Source: Marivita cryptomonadis
GTDB lineage: Bacteria; Pseudomonadota; Alphaproteobacteria; Rhodobacterales; Rhodobacteraceae
Direction of reading: 5' to 3'
DNA: 55,769 bases
Assembly (NCBI RefSeq): GCF_002115725.1
Contig: NZ_JFKD01000022.1
Coordinates: forward strand, 1 to 55,769
Shown: in pieces, positions 42,470 through 51,724 of the stretch
How positions within the stretch are numbered: position 1 is the stretch's first letter
How the letters are laid out: every line of letters starts with the position of its first letter
The notes under the pieces: model-generated
The model's database searches: none
The model's input: only the letters and a program-made list of their open reading frames with translations
What the model was told of the DNA's origin: nothing
Position numbers and translations under genes: made by a program

Positions 42470-43768
42470 TCAGACGGCGCCTGCCTCTTTTTTGGCCTCA
42501 GCCGCATCCTGCGCTTCCGCCTCAGCTTCGGCCTCGGCAGTTTCGATCGCCCATTCAGATGCGAATTCCACAGTTACAGGCGATGCGGTGGGCATCATGC
42601 CCTGATACGCGCTGGTCTCATCCGAGGACGGAGCCCGACGCTGTGTCATCCGGTAGAACGCGTAGCCCGTCAAAGCCAGCAGCACAAAGGCCAGCAGGAT
42701 AAAGTATCCCGGCGGTCCCATGACCTGCATCGCGTAACCGATGATCACCGGACCCGCTATGGCCCCGACGCCATTGACGAACAACAACCCAGCCGAGGCC
42801 GCCGCCATATCCTCGTGTTGAAGGAAATCGTTCGTGTACGCGATGAGCAAGGAATACAGCGGGTTCGACAGCCCTCCGATCAGGAATGCAGCTGCGACCA
42901 GCACGTAGAAATTCCCGCCAAAGAACATCCCCATAAGCGACGCGAGACCCGCAATCAGCGCCGACAACGCAATCAAGACACGTCTGTCGAACCGGTCCGA
43001 CAACCAGCCCACTGGATATTGGAAGATCAGCGCGCCCACATAAAACGCGGCAGTGAAAATCGGGATCTGTCCGATGCTTAGCCCCGCTTCGGTCGCATAG
43101 ACCGCCGCCATCCCGAACTGCGCGGCAAAAACGCTGCCCATCAGAAACATGCCGACACACCCCAAAGGCGACACGTTGTACAGCTCGACCAGCGTCATCC
43201 GCTTGGTACTTTCAAACGCCGGAGTCGGCGAGATTGACAGCAGGATCGGTGCAAAGGCGATGGAAACCAGCACCGATGGGATCACGAACAAGAGATACCC
43301 CGACGGGTCCGGCACCACGAGCAAACCCTGCGCGATGATAATGCCCAGCATCTGAACGATCATGTAGGCCGACAGCGCCTGACCCCGGTTTTCATTGGTG
43401 GCTGAATTGTTCAGCCAGCTTTCGGCCGTCACGTAAACGCCGCAGAAACAAAAGCCGATCACCACACGCCCGATGATCCACGCTATCGGATCCTGAATCG
43501 TCGGAAACAGCAACAAAGCCGCGGACACGAATGACCCAAGCGCCGCAAAGACCCGCACATGGCCCACCCGCCGGATCATGTCCGGCGTCACCCGAGACGC
43601 CAGCAGGAACCCGGCAAAGTAAGCGGACATCACCAAGGACATCTCGACCGAGGAGAACCCCAGTGTCGAGCCGCGCACACCCAAAAGCGAGCCCTGCAAG
43701 CCATTGCCCAGCATCAGCAAAAGCATGCCCAACAGCAGCGGCCACGATGTTCGGATCACGGTTAACAC
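42470..43768 (-). CDS. MFS transporter (YcaD-like)
   Basis: A 432-residue, 12-helix major facilitator. GNGLQGSLLGVRGSTLGFSSVEMSLVMSAYFAGFLLASRVTP and VTAESWLNNSATNENRGQALSAYM are characteristic of the YcaD-type group, and GWLSDRFDRRVLIALSAL is the second A-loop motif. The C-terminal 45 residues are an Ala/Glu-rich cytoplasmic tail. Substrate unknown. The start is GTG 43768 with AAGGGAC five bases upstream. An inverted repeat sits about 100 bp upstream. Confidence 0.9.
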   Translation of the reverse strand: MLTVIRTSWPLLLGMLLLMLGNGLQGSLLGVRGSTLGFSSVEMSLVMSAYFAGFLLASRVTPDMIRRVGHVRVFAALGSFVSAALLLFPTIQDPIAWIIGRVVIGFCFCGVYVTAESWLNNSATNENRGQALSAYMIVQMLGIIIAQGLLVVPDPSGYLLFVIPSVLVSIAFAPILLSISPTPAFESTKRMTLVELYNVSPLGCVGMFLMGSVFAAQFGMAAVYATEAGLSIGQIPIFTAAFYVGALIFQYPVGWLSDRFDRRVLIALSALIAGLASLMGMFFGGNFYVLVAAAFLIGGLSNPLYSLLIAYTNDFLQHEDMAAASAGLLFVNGVGAIAGPVIIGYAMQVMGPPGYFILLAFVLLALTGYAFYRMTQRRAPSSDETSAYQGMMPTASPVTVEFASEWAIETAEAEAEAEAQDAAEAKKEAGAV

Positions 43769-44111
43769 TTCTTGTCCCTTCGGGTTCTTTATTTCTGTCG
43801 CAGTGGCGTCGGATCATTCCGGCGCACGAAGCCTGCCTAGTCTCACACAACGTCTCAGACCTACGCGCGCATTGCGACGGTCGCAATGACAGGGGCGACT
43901 TTTTTGGGACCAGTCACGAACGCATGAGTTTTCGCGACGTGCCAACATGCGCAGACACAGGCTGCAGGACCAAAAATTCAAACGCTCGCGATCTGTCTCT
44001 TGCCCGATCCCCCAACCTAAATCACTGAATTTCATTGTCACATCGCCATTCCAAGGGCAGGCTTGGTGCATTGCTACGGACAGATCCTTAAAAGGCGATT
44101 GAGAACTTCCA
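43769..44111. other. Gene-free region between divergent MFS and ThDP-enzyme genes
   Basis: 343 bp with no credible gene. It holds a perfect inverted repeat at 43870-43888 (8-bp arms CATTGCGA and TCGCAATG, 3-bp loop), followed 12 bp later on the plus strand by six Ts (43900-43905 area). The repeat may be an operator for the MFS gene or a small terminator; promoters of both flanking genes must lie here. Confidence 0.45.
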
Positions 44112-45773
44112 ATGACAAAAATGATGACAGGCGGCGCGGCCATTGTAGACGCGATCTTGCAACATGACGTCGACACGGTCTTTGCATTGCCGGGCGTGCA
44201 GACCTACCCCTTGATGGACGCGCTTAAGAAAGCCGAACCCTCCATCAACGTCATCGGTCCGCGCCATGAACAAACAGCGGCCTACATGGCTATGGGCTAT
44301 GCGCGGGCGACAGGCAAACCCGGTGTCTTCTCTGTGGTGCCCGGCCCGGGCGTTCTCAACACAGGGGCCGCCCTGTGTACCGCTGTCGCCGTCAATGCAC
44401 CTGTCTTGCTGCTGACGGGTCAGGTGCCCTCTGCTTTCCTGGGGCGGGGCCGTGGGCATTTGCACGAAATCCCCGATCAGCGCGCAACGCTTGCATCGTT
44501 CATCAAATCGGCCGAACGTATTCCCAATGCGACCGCAGCCCCCCGCCTTGTCGCGGAAGCCTTCCACAGGATGACCAGCGGGCGACCCGGCCCCGTTGCA
44601 TTGGAAATGTGCTGGGACACCATGGCCCAGCCTGCCCCCGTTGCCGAAACCGGTTCTGCACAACCTGCACAAGAGACCCCACCCAACCCCGCGGCCATCA
44701 CCGACGCGGTCGCGTTACTCAAAGGGGCCAAACACCCGATGATCATGTTGGGGTCCGGCGCGCAACATGCCGGGGCCGAGGTGCTGGCCCTTGCAGAGCG
44801 CTTGAATGCCCCGGTCACGGCCTTTCGCGGCGGGCGCGGCATTGTCCCCGCCGATCACCCGCTCTGGGTCAATTCCGTCGAAGCCTATGAACTGTGGGGC
44901 GACACCGATGTGCTGATCGGGATCGGATCTCGCTGCGAAATGCAGGCGATGCGGTGGCGCGGCATGATGGATGCCTCCGACCGGATCACTGCCGGGCGCA
45001 AGCTGATCCGCATCGACATAGAGCCCGAAGAAATGCTGCGGCTCAAACCGGATGTGGGCGTTGTGTGCGACTCCGCCATCGGCGCTGCGGCCATCGCGGA
45101 TGGGCTCGCGGCAGACGGTTTTGCCAGTTCGGAAAACCGCCAGCGGATCGCGGACGCGCGTAAAAGAGCCGCTGAATTGATCAACACCATCCAGCCACAA
45201 GTGTCTTATCTGGACGTCATCCGCAGGGTCCTGCCCCGCGAGGGTATCCTTGTGAAGGACATGTGCCAGGCTGGCTACGCGTCCTATTTCGCATGGCCAG
45301 TTTACGCGCCGCGCACCTACATCACCTCCGGTTATCAGGGAAACCTCGGGTTCGCCTATCCGACAGCCCTTGGCGCCAAGGTGGGATGCCCGGACAAACC
45401 TGTGGTGGCCATTCTGGGCGATGGCGGTTTCATGTTTGCGGCATCCGAGCTTTCCACCGCCGCGCAACATGGCATCGGCGTCGTGGCGATTGTGTTCAAC
45501 AACGGGTCTTACGGCAATGTGGCCCGCGACCAGATCACGAATTTCGACGGCAGAACCATTGCAAGCGACCTGCCCGGCGTGGATTACGTGAAACTGGCCC
45601 AAGCACATGGCGTGACCGCGCATCGCGTCAGCACCCCGACCGAGCTGGAGCCGGTTCTCGCAAAGGCCATTGCGACAGGCGCGCCAGCCCTGATCGAGGT
45701 GCAGGTCGATCTGGCAGAAGAGACAAGCCCTTGGCCGCTCATTCTGCGCGCCGATCTTCCCTATACGCCTTAG
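44112..45773 (+). CDS. Thiamine-diphosphate-dependent enzyme, acetolactate-synthase-like
   Basis: A 553-residue three-domain ThDP enzyme. The PYR domain has the catalytic glutamate in IGPRHEQTAAYMAMGYAR; the middle domain has PMIMLGSGAQHAGAEVLALAERLNAPV; the PP domain has the magnesium/ThDP motif GDGGFMFAASELSTAAQHGIGVVAIVFNN. It resembles the large acetolactate-synthase-like group but has no regulatory subunit gene beside it, and branched-chain genes are absent, so the reaction (carboligation or decarboxylation) is open. ATG 44112 has only a weak ribosome-binding site. The stop is 12 bp from the convergent queA end. Confidence 0.9.
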   Translation: MTKMMTGGAAIVDAILQHDVDTVFALPGVQTYPLMDALKKAEPSINVIGPRHEQTAAYMAMGYARATGKPGVFSVVPGPGVLNTGAALCTAVAVNAPVLLLTGQVPSAFLGRGRGHLHEIPDQRATLASFIKSAERIPNATAAPRLVAEAFHRMTSGRPGPVALEMCWDTMAQPAPVAETGSAQPAQETPPNPAAITDAVALLKGAKHPMIMLGSGAQHAGAEVLALAERLNAPVTAFRGGRGIVPADHPLWVNSVEAYELWGDTDVLIGIGSRCEMQAMRWRGMMDASDRITAGRKLIRIDIEPEEMLRLKPDVGVVCDSAIGAAAIADGLAADGFASSENRQRIADARKRAAELINTIQPQVSYLDVIRRVLPREGILVKDMCQAGYASYFAWPVYAPRTYITSGYQGNLGFAYPTALGAKVGCPDKPVVAILGDGGFMFAASELSTAAQHGIGVVAIVFNNGSYGNVARDQITNFDGRTIASDLPGVDYVKLAQAHGVTAHRVSTPTELEPVLAKAIATGAPALIEVQVDLAEETSPWPLILRADLPYTP

Positions 45774-45785
45774 TCCGGCCTGCTT

Positions 45786-46832
45786 TCAGGGGATCAAAAG
45801 CGAACTGTCGCCGTAGGAAAAGAAGCGGTAGCGCTCTTCGATGGCATGCGCATAGATCTCGCGCACCCGGTCTTGCCCCATCAGGGCCGAGACCAACATC
45901 ATCAGAGTCGACTTGGGCAGGTGGAAATTGGTCATCAACCCGTCGGTGACCTGAAACTCGAAACCCGGGTAAATGAAGATGTCCGTGTCCCCTTCCCATT
46001 GCTGGATACTGCCGCCCCGTGCTGCACTTTCGATCAACCGCAGCGCAGTGGTGCCCACCGGGATCACCCGCCCGCCTGCCGCCTTGGTCGCCGCGATCTC
46101 GGCTGCGGCGGTCTCGGACACACGACCCCATTCGGCATGCATCTTGTGGGTGGTCACGTCCTCGACCTTCACGGGCAGGAATGTGCCCGCACCAACATGC
46201 AGGGTGACGAAACTCATGCCGACGCCACGGGCGTTCAACGCGGCCACCAGCGCCTCATCGAAATGCAGTGATGCGGTGGGTGCGGCCACCGCGCCTGAAT
46301 TGCGCGCCCAGATCGTCTGGTAGTCTTGCTTGTCCTGCGCGTCCGCTGGCCGTTTGGCCGCAATGTAAGGCGGCAAAGGCATCGCCCCCGCCTCGGCCAG
46401 CGCCGCATCAAAATCGTCGCCCGTCAAATTGAACCGCAACAACGCCTGCCCGTCGCGGCGATCCTCAAGGCAGGCAGTCAGGTCCGACGAGAACACAACA
46501 TCCTCGCCTTCGCGCAGTTTCTTGAGCGGCTTGACCAGCGCCGACCACGTCCCGTCTGCCTGCGGCTCGAGCAGCGTGACCTCAATCTTCGCCTCAGTCG
46601 CACCCGCCTCCCCCACACGGTGCCGCACCCCGAACAGCCGCGCCGGGATCACCTTGGTGTCGTTCAGCACCAGCCGGTCCGTGGGGCGCAGAATGTCGGG
46701 CAAATGGTTCACGATCCGATCGGCAATCACACCCGCCTCGACATGCAACAGCCGCGCCGAAGACCGAGGCGACGCAGGCCGCGTGGCGATCAGGTCTTCG
46801 GGCAGGTGGAAATCGAAATCGCTCAGTTTCAT
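45786..46832 (-). CDS. queA: tRNA preQ1(34) S-adenosylmethionine ribosyltransferase-isomerase
   Basis: A 348-residue enzyme that transfers and rearranges the ribosyl part of SAM onto preQ1 at tRNA position 34, forming epoxyqueuosine. The N-terminus KLSDFDFHLPEDLIATRPASPRSSARLL, LNDTKVIPARLFG, TLHVGAGTFLPV and NFHLPKSTLMMLVSALMG are standard QueA signatures. ATG 46832 matches the conserved beginning, although its ribosome-binding site is weak. The tgt gene is not in the window. Confidence 0.96.
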   Translation of the reverse strand: MKLSDFDFHLPEDLIATRPASPRSSARLLHVEAGVIADRIVNHLPDILRPTDRLVLNDTKVIPARLFGVRHRVGEAGATEAKIEVTLLEPQADGTWSALVKPLKKLREGEDVVFSSDLTACLEDRRDGQALLRFNLTGDDFDAALAEAGAMPLPPYIAAKRPADAQDKQDYQTIWARNSGAVAAPTASLHFDEALVAALNARGVGMSFVTLHVGAGTFLPVKVEDVTTHKMHAEWGRVSETAAAEIAATKAAGGRVIPVGTTALRLIESAARGGSIQQWEGDTDIFIYPGFEFQVTDGLMTNFHLPKSTLMMLVSALMGQDRVREIYAHAIEERYRFFSYGDSSLLIP

Positions 46833-47005
46833 GGGGTCAGTCCGGCGCTGTATCTGTGGCCGCAGCCCATACCTAACTTGGGCGCGCAACAAAAGCAGGG
46901 AGCACGCATTTCGTTCAGAGTGACGCGAATGTCCGTTATGAGCCCAAACAAGCGATTTGCAGCAAGCCTGCAAACGTCTGACCTACCGTTGCGCGCGCAA
47001 ATACA

Positions 47006-47308
47006 TCAAAATTTTTGGGTGGCGTGCACTTGATAGAATTTGGCAAAAGGGTGTCCCTTCGACGCCAAATTGTTACGAGAATAAAACGGGTTAGCGACAT
47101 TATCTCTCCGCATCGAATTGATTGCCAACAGATTGATTGGCAAAAGAATCGAGTGGAGTGCTAACACCGGCATCAAGTCGGCTCTAACGGCATACACTAC
47201 GAAGGCGATGTTACTAGCAATGGCAATTAATCGAAGCCTCGACATGTCGCGCATGCAAAACGTCATGAGCACCAAAATACATGCAATTCCACCGATTAGG
47301 TCCGTCAT
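47006..47308 (-). CDS. Small membrane protein, YgjV-like
   Basis: A 100-residue protein with three hydrophobic helices; LMTFCMRDMSRLRLIAIASNIAFVVYAVRADLMPVLALHSILLPINLLAI resembles small inner-membrane proteins of the YgjV type common in roseobacters. Function unknown. The gene lies in a distinctly AT-richer patch (about 46.9-47.6 kb), and its codons are AT-richer than neighbours. The start at 47308 has a moderate GGTG motif upstream. Confidence 0.65.
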   Translation of the reverse strand: MTDLIGGIACILVLMTFCMRDMSRLRLIAIASNIAFVVYAVRADLMPVLALHSILLPINLLAINSMRRDNVANPFYSRNNLASKGHPFAKFYQVHATQKF

Positions 47309-47724
47309 AAATCACCATAAATTCAAATATTTCAGTAGTTTATTTTCAGGGCCGGTTCACAAAGCTTCGCGATGAGAACGCAGTAAAACCGAGACGAAAC
47401 GCATGCGCCGCTAGTCAAATCTATTAGAGCACTGTGCCAATTGAAAAATTTACGTTCTTTCCTTCTACACTTGACGCAAAGTAAGCGCAGGTCCGGAAAA
47501 CCTGACCCCCGGCCTGAGTTCCCGTGAATTAGGTGTGAAGTTCGGAGACTTGGACAATCTAAATTTGGTTTTCAGTTGCATTAAGGTCGGAGGTGACCAA
47601 AACATGGGCGCTTCTCACGGCTTTGGATAAGATTGAAGGCACTGGTTCGGCTGGGCAGTCAATGGCAGGTTTGTCCGCGCTCCCGACTTTGGCCTAATGC
47701 CAGATACACTTCAGCATACACCCC
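47309..47724. other. AT-richer gene-free patch
   Basis: 416 bp with stop codons in all frames and no recognised feature. Base composition is visibly richer in A and T over 47309-47600 than in the flanking genes. Small open frames here were not supported. It may be a decayed insertion or simply a low-constraint spacer. Confidence 0.4.
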
Positions 47725-50700
47725 CTACTCCCCCACCACCGGCGGCGGCCTGCGGAAAATCTCGCGGAACATCCCCGGTGTCAGCGCCGAGAGCGGGTTC
47801 ACACCGACATTGGGCTGGTTGGCAGGCCCTGTCAGGTTGAAGTTGAACCCGATCAGCCCCTCGCCCTTGCGGGTGAAGATGCTGCCGATACCATTGAGGA
47901 AAAAGATCGGCGACAGAACCCCCTGAAAATCCAGCGTGCCCGCGCCAAGGTTGTAGGTGCCGTCCATCGAAATTCCCATCGACGGGCCAGTCGCGCTTGA
48001 CCGGGTCAGAACCAGTTGATCCGGTGTCAGACGGAACCGCGCCTCAACCTCAGAGAACAAAATGCCCGGCCCTTCCAACTGATCGAGCAACCCCACGATA
48101 CTGATCGCGTCCAAGAGCGACGCAATCCCCGGCGCATCCCGCAATCGGGTGTTCACCACATCCAACGCCCCGTCATAGGTGCCCGGCTGCCCCGCCACCG
48201 GGGCCAGCGCCAATGTCATGTCTCCTCCGGCCACGGTTTTCAGAATACCCGCCTCGCGGATCACCTTGCCCGCGTCATTCGACCGGATGCGAAACGCCGT
48301 CGACCCCGCCTGCGGCAAAGCTTCTCCGGTAATTGGGGCAGCCCCGTTGACGCTGGCCGTGAAATTGCCCGTCAGGCCACCACCTGACCGCAAATCGCCC
48401 CGGAAATCGGTCAGACGGATGCTGTTGGACACCTGCAACTGGTCCAGAGCAAGCGTCAAAGGCACCGGTCCCCCCCGTGCCGCACCACCTCCTCCTGCCC
48501 GACCGAAAGGGGCGTTTCGCAAATCAACGCTGCCGCCCGTGATCCGCACGGCGGGTGGCACCCCGGCGCCACGCCCAGTCAAGATGACTGGCGCATCCAG
48601 CCACCCCCCGGCCCGCACCCGGTCAAGGTCGATGCTGCCCAATGACCCGTCCGCGTTCAACGTGATCGCCCCGCGCGCCTCGAGACCCGGAGCGTCCAGC
48701 ACCAGCCGGTCAATGCGCGCGGGCTGTGCCAACACACCTGCCACCTCAAGCGTACCCGAGGTGCCGCGCGGCAAAGTCCAACCCAAAGGTGGCAGCGACA
48801 GACCGACACCGCTCAAGCGCGATGTCAATGTGAACTCGGGCGGAGCGCCGCGCCGCAAGTCGACCCGCAGATCGGCAGGGCCAGAGCCGCTCACGGTGCC
48901 CTCCGGCAACGCCACACCGAAGGCCCGCGCCGCGGCATCCGACAGGGTGACCGTGCCCTCGACCGTGCTGCCGGTCTGCGGCTGGCCCGGCTCGGGTATG
49001 GGCAAGGTCCAAGACCCCTCAAACGGCACACCGGACAGCGACGCCTGACCTGACACGCGCAGCATGTCATTGGTCACCGAGACGTCCAGCGCCCGCGCCG
49101 TCAGGCTGCGATTGGGAATGATCTGGTCGCTCGCCACCTCGACCGCACGCCCGCGCACCTCGAGCGTCATGTCCGGCAGGCGCAACCCCCGCCGCAAGGG
49201 CAGCTGAAGCGTCCCTTCGAACCGCACACGGCCCGACAACAGGTCCACCGGGCGTCGGGCCTTTTGCATGATCTCCAATGGCGGGCTGTCGAGATAGGAC
49301 AGCAGCGCCTCGACCGCACCTTCGCCAACAAGGGTGACCTGACCATCCGCCGGGCGTTGCCGCGTGTCGGGAATGACGAAACTGCTGCCGTCCACCGTGA
49401 TCGGTCCACCTTGCTTGGGCTGAATACGTCCACTGGTCAGCCGCACGGCCAATCGGTCATCATTCAAGGTCAGTGTCCCGGTGCCCTGCTCCACCACTGG
49501 CAGGGTGCGCGTATATCGCACCTGCGCCTGATCGAAGGCTGCATTGAGATAAATCACCGGGCGCGGTCCCTCCTGCGAGCGCAGCGCGAACTGCCCGCTC
49601 TGGATCACGCCACCCTGAATATTGTCCACCACCCAATTGCGGGTGCGCGGCGCCATCGCCACTGGCCAAAGATGCAAGAGCGCCTCGGGCGTGAGACCCC
49701 CGAAACTGCCGTCAAGCGCATAGTCCCACGCATCGTCGGACGCGCGCAGCTTGCCCGTCATGCGCAGCGGAACCTGCGGATCGTCGATCCAGACCCGTCC
49801 CAGATCCAGCTCGAATGGATCAAGGCGCAGGCGGAAGTCCAGCTCGGCCCGGTCCAAGGACAACGGCACATCGAACAGAGTGTCGGGCGCTGCTTCCAAC
49901 CGGCTGAACCGCACCTGCCCCAACATCTGCGACGGGATGCCGTCGCGCAGATCGGTCAGGGTTGCCCGCCCCTCGGCCACCGCGCGGACAAGATCGCTGT
50001 CCACCGATAATTCGGTAAAGCTGATTTGCGACCGGTCAGGATCAAAGGTGAAATAGCTCTGCGCCGAATTGAACGGGATCGGCGGCGTGTCCGGTGTCGG
50101 CTGCACCACGCCCGCGTCGATCTGAAGTGTCGCGTTCAGCGCCCCCAACGATCCGTCCGCGCGCATCGCAGCGCGCAATGACCCCGAAATCGGCGCTCTG
50201 AGTGCGCCCAGCCACGCCAGCGCCGGACCCTGCGTGGCGATGTCCTGCGAGGGCATGTCGTCAAGCGACACCCCAAACGCCACTTCGGTCTCGCCGATGG
50301 TCGAGGACGCATCGAGCTGCAATCGCGTCGCGGTCGCCCCACCGCCCAGCAACGCGAAATCCCCCGACAGGCGCAAAAGGTCGTTCTGGCGTTCCAGTCG
50401 CAGCCGCCCGCCATCCACCGTCCAGCCACGTCGTGCGCGGGCATCCTCGAACCGCAGCGTCAGCGCATCGGCTTCGACCGATTGCAGCCGTGACAACCGG
50501 TCATCCATCAGCAGCCGATCCACCTGCGCCACCAGCGTCGGCACATCCGGCGCTGTGCCATCCAAGGCAAACGCATCCCCCAGCGCCAGCCCTAATTGGC
50601 CCGCCCGGTTGCGGGTCAGGGTGACGAAAGCGCCACTGACACTCAGATCACGCAGCACCACACGGCGGCGGATCAGGTCATGCAGCGCCAGACCGATCTC

Positions 50701-51021
50701 GATATCCGACAGCACCGCGACAGGCGCACCAGTTGCGGTCTGCACATCCACATCCAGCAGGATGACACGCGTTCGACCATCCTGCTCCAGCCGAAGCTGC
50801 ACATCGCCGAACAACACCTCATAGCCCGGCAAGGCCGCCGCCAGCCGTTCTTCGACCGTGTCACGCACCCAGTCCGGGGCCGACAGGCTACGCCCGACCA
50901 TGGCCCAACCGGTGCCCAGCACGATGAGCAGCAGCACCAATCCGACGCGCACAGCCCAGCGTCCCCGCCGTCTGCGGGGCGACACGGCTGTCGACGTCTG
51001 CGATTGTTCCTGCTCGGTCAC
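47725..51021 (-). CDS. Large AsmA/YhdP-like envelope protein (DUF3971)
   Basis: A 1098-residue protein with an N-terminal membrane anchor (residues about 24-46: AVRVGLVLLLIVLGTGWAMVG) and a long beta-rich periplasmic body. The start resembles AsmA-like repeats (VQLRLEQDGRTRVILLDVDV), the middle DUF3971 (LHLWPVAMAPRTRNWVVDNIQGGVIQSGQFALR), and the end the AsmA C-terminal repeat (MGISMDGTYNLGAGTLDFQGVLSP). Relatives YhdP and TamB are proposed bridges for phospholipid transport to the outer membrane. The start is GTG 51021 with a weak binding site. Divergent from bcp. Confidence 0.9.
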   Translation of the reverse strand: MTEQEQSQTSTAVSPRRRRGRWAVRVGLVLLLIVLGTGWAMVGRSLSAPDWVRDTVEERLAAALPGYEVLFGDVQLRLEQDGRTRVILLDVDVQTATGAPVAVLSDIEIGLALHDLIRRRVVLRDLSVSGAFVTLTRNRAGQLGLALGDAFALDGTAPDVPTLVAQVDRLLMDDRLSRLQSVEADALTLRFEDARARRGWTVDGGRLRLERQNDLLRLSGDFALLGGGATATRLQLDASSTIGETEVAFGVSLDDMPSQDIATQGPALAWLGALRAPISGSLRAAMRADGSLGALNATLQIDAGVVQPTPDTPPIPFNSAQSYFTFDPDRSQISFTELSVDSDLVRAVAEGRATLTDLRDGIPSQMLGQVRFSRLEAAPDTLFDVPLSLDRAELDFRLRLDPFELDLGRVWIDDPQVPLRMTGKLRASDDAWDYALDGSFGGLTPEALLHLWPVAMAPRTRNWVVDNIQGGVIQSGQFALRSQEGPRPVIYLNAAFDQAQVRYTRTLPVVEQGTGTLTLNDDRLAVRLTSGRIQPKQGGPITVDGSSFVIPDTRQRPADGQVTLVGEGAVEALLSYLDSPPLEIMQKARRPVDLLSGRVRFEGTLQLPLRRGLRLPDMTLEVRGRAVEVASDQIIPNRSLTARALDVSVTNDMLRVSGQASLSGVPFEGSWTLPIPEPGQPQTGSTVEGTVTLSDAAARAFGVALPEGTVSGSGPADLRVDLRRGAPPEFTLTSRLSGVGLSLPPLGWTLPRGTSGTLEVAGVLAQPARIDRLVLDAPGLEARGAITLNADGSLGSIDLDRVRAGGWLDAPVILTGRGAGVPPAVRITGGSVDLRNAPFGRAGGGGAARGGPVPLTLALDQLQVSNSIRLTDFRGDLRSGGGLTGNFTASVNGAAPITGEALPQAGSTAFRIRSNDAGKVIREAGILKTVAGGDMTLALAPVAGQPGTYDGALDVVNTRLRDAPGIASLLDAISIVGLLDQLEGPGILFSEVEARFRLTPDQLVLTRSSATGPSMGISMDGTYNLGAGTLDFQGVLSPIFFLNGIGSIFTRKGEGLIGFNFNLTGPANQPNVGVNPLSALTPGMFREIFRRPPPVVGE

Positions 51022-51058
51022 TGGAAGCGGCGCCTTTTTGCGTTATTCTTTCCCGAAG

Positions 51059-51072
51059 CGGGGAATTCCCCG
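51059..51072. promoter_or_regulatory. Perfect palindrome ahead of bcp
   Basis: CGGGGAATTCCCCG is fully self-complementary over 14 bp. It lies in the 82-bp gap shared by the divergent YhdP-like and bcp genes, ending 31 bp before the bcp ATG, so a regulator could affect both. Confidence 0.4.
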
Positions 51073-51103
51073 ATCCGTCTTCATCTTCTTAAAGGATAGC
51101 GCC

Positions 51104-51571
51104 ATGAGCGATACACTGGAATTGGCTCCGGATTTCACCCTGCCGGTCCACGGCGGCGACCACGGCGAAGTTTCGCTGAAGGATCTGCGCGGCACTCCGT
51201 TCGTGCTGTTTTTCTACCCCCGCGATGACACCTCGGGCTGCACCAAGGAAAACGAAGCCTTCACGGCGTTGGAAGGGGAATTCGCACAGATCGGCGTCAA
51301 GGTCTTCGGCATTTCCAAAGACAGTCTTGAGAGCCACGAGAAATTCATGGCCAAGAAAAAGCTGACCGTGCCGCTGATCTCGGACGAACACGGCACCGCG
51401 TCCGAGGATTTCGGCGTGTGGAAAGAGAAGTCCATGTACGGCAAGAAATTCATGGGGATCGAGCGGTCGACCTTCCTGATCGACGCCGAGGGCCGGGTCG
51501 CGCGCGAATGGCGCAAGGTCAAGGTGCTGGGACATGCCGAAGAGGTGCTCGAGGCGGCAAAGGCGCTTTGA
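51104..51571 (+). CDS. bcp: Thioredoxin-dependent thiol peroxidase (peroxiredoxin Q/BCP)
   Basis: A 155-residue peroxiredoxin that reduces hydroperoxides. The peroxidatic Cys46 is in FFYPRDDTSGCTKENEAF. It is the only cysteine in the protein, so this is a 1-Cys form and needs an external thiol for resolution. The C-terminal part (FMGIERSTFLIDAEGRVAREW) is typical of BCP. AAAGGA precedes ATG 51104. Divergent from the YhdP-like gene; followed by three tandem hairpins. Confidence 0.95.
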   Translation: MSDTLELAPDFTLPVHGGDHGEVSLKDLRGTPFVLFFYPRDDTSGCTKENEAFTALEGEFAQIGVKVFGISKDSLESHEKFMAKKKLTVPLISDEHGTASEDFGVWKEKSMYGKKFMGIERSTFLIDAEGRVAREWRKVKVLGHAEEVLEAAKAL

Positions 51572-51581
51572 CGGGGTCGTA

Positions 51582-51647
51582 TCGGATCGGGCCGCGCCCG
51601 ATCCGACAGGGGCGCGCCTGCGGCGCGCATGAGGGCTCTTCCCTCAT
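51582..51647 (+). terminator. Three consecutive hairpins after bcp
   Basis: Perfect stems at 51582-51606 (11-bp arms TCGGATCGGGC and complement, 3-base loop), 51612-51628 (GCGCGCC/GGCGCGC) and 51629-51647 (ATGAGGG/CCCTCAT). None has a clear T-tract. The first is a reasonable terminator; the last two may belong to the leader of the next gene. Confidence 0.5.
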
Positions 51648-51724
51648 ACCTCTGAGGTTTTGTGAAACAAACAAGCAAAGGGCTTTGTCTTGAACTCCGA
51701 AGCGTCATGCGCGATGAGCCAGAC

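Noticed and set aside
47633..47926. 97-codon plus-strand frame entering the YhdP-like gene
   Set aside because: Most of it is antisense to the YhdP-like gene's C-terminus, and it has no family similarity.
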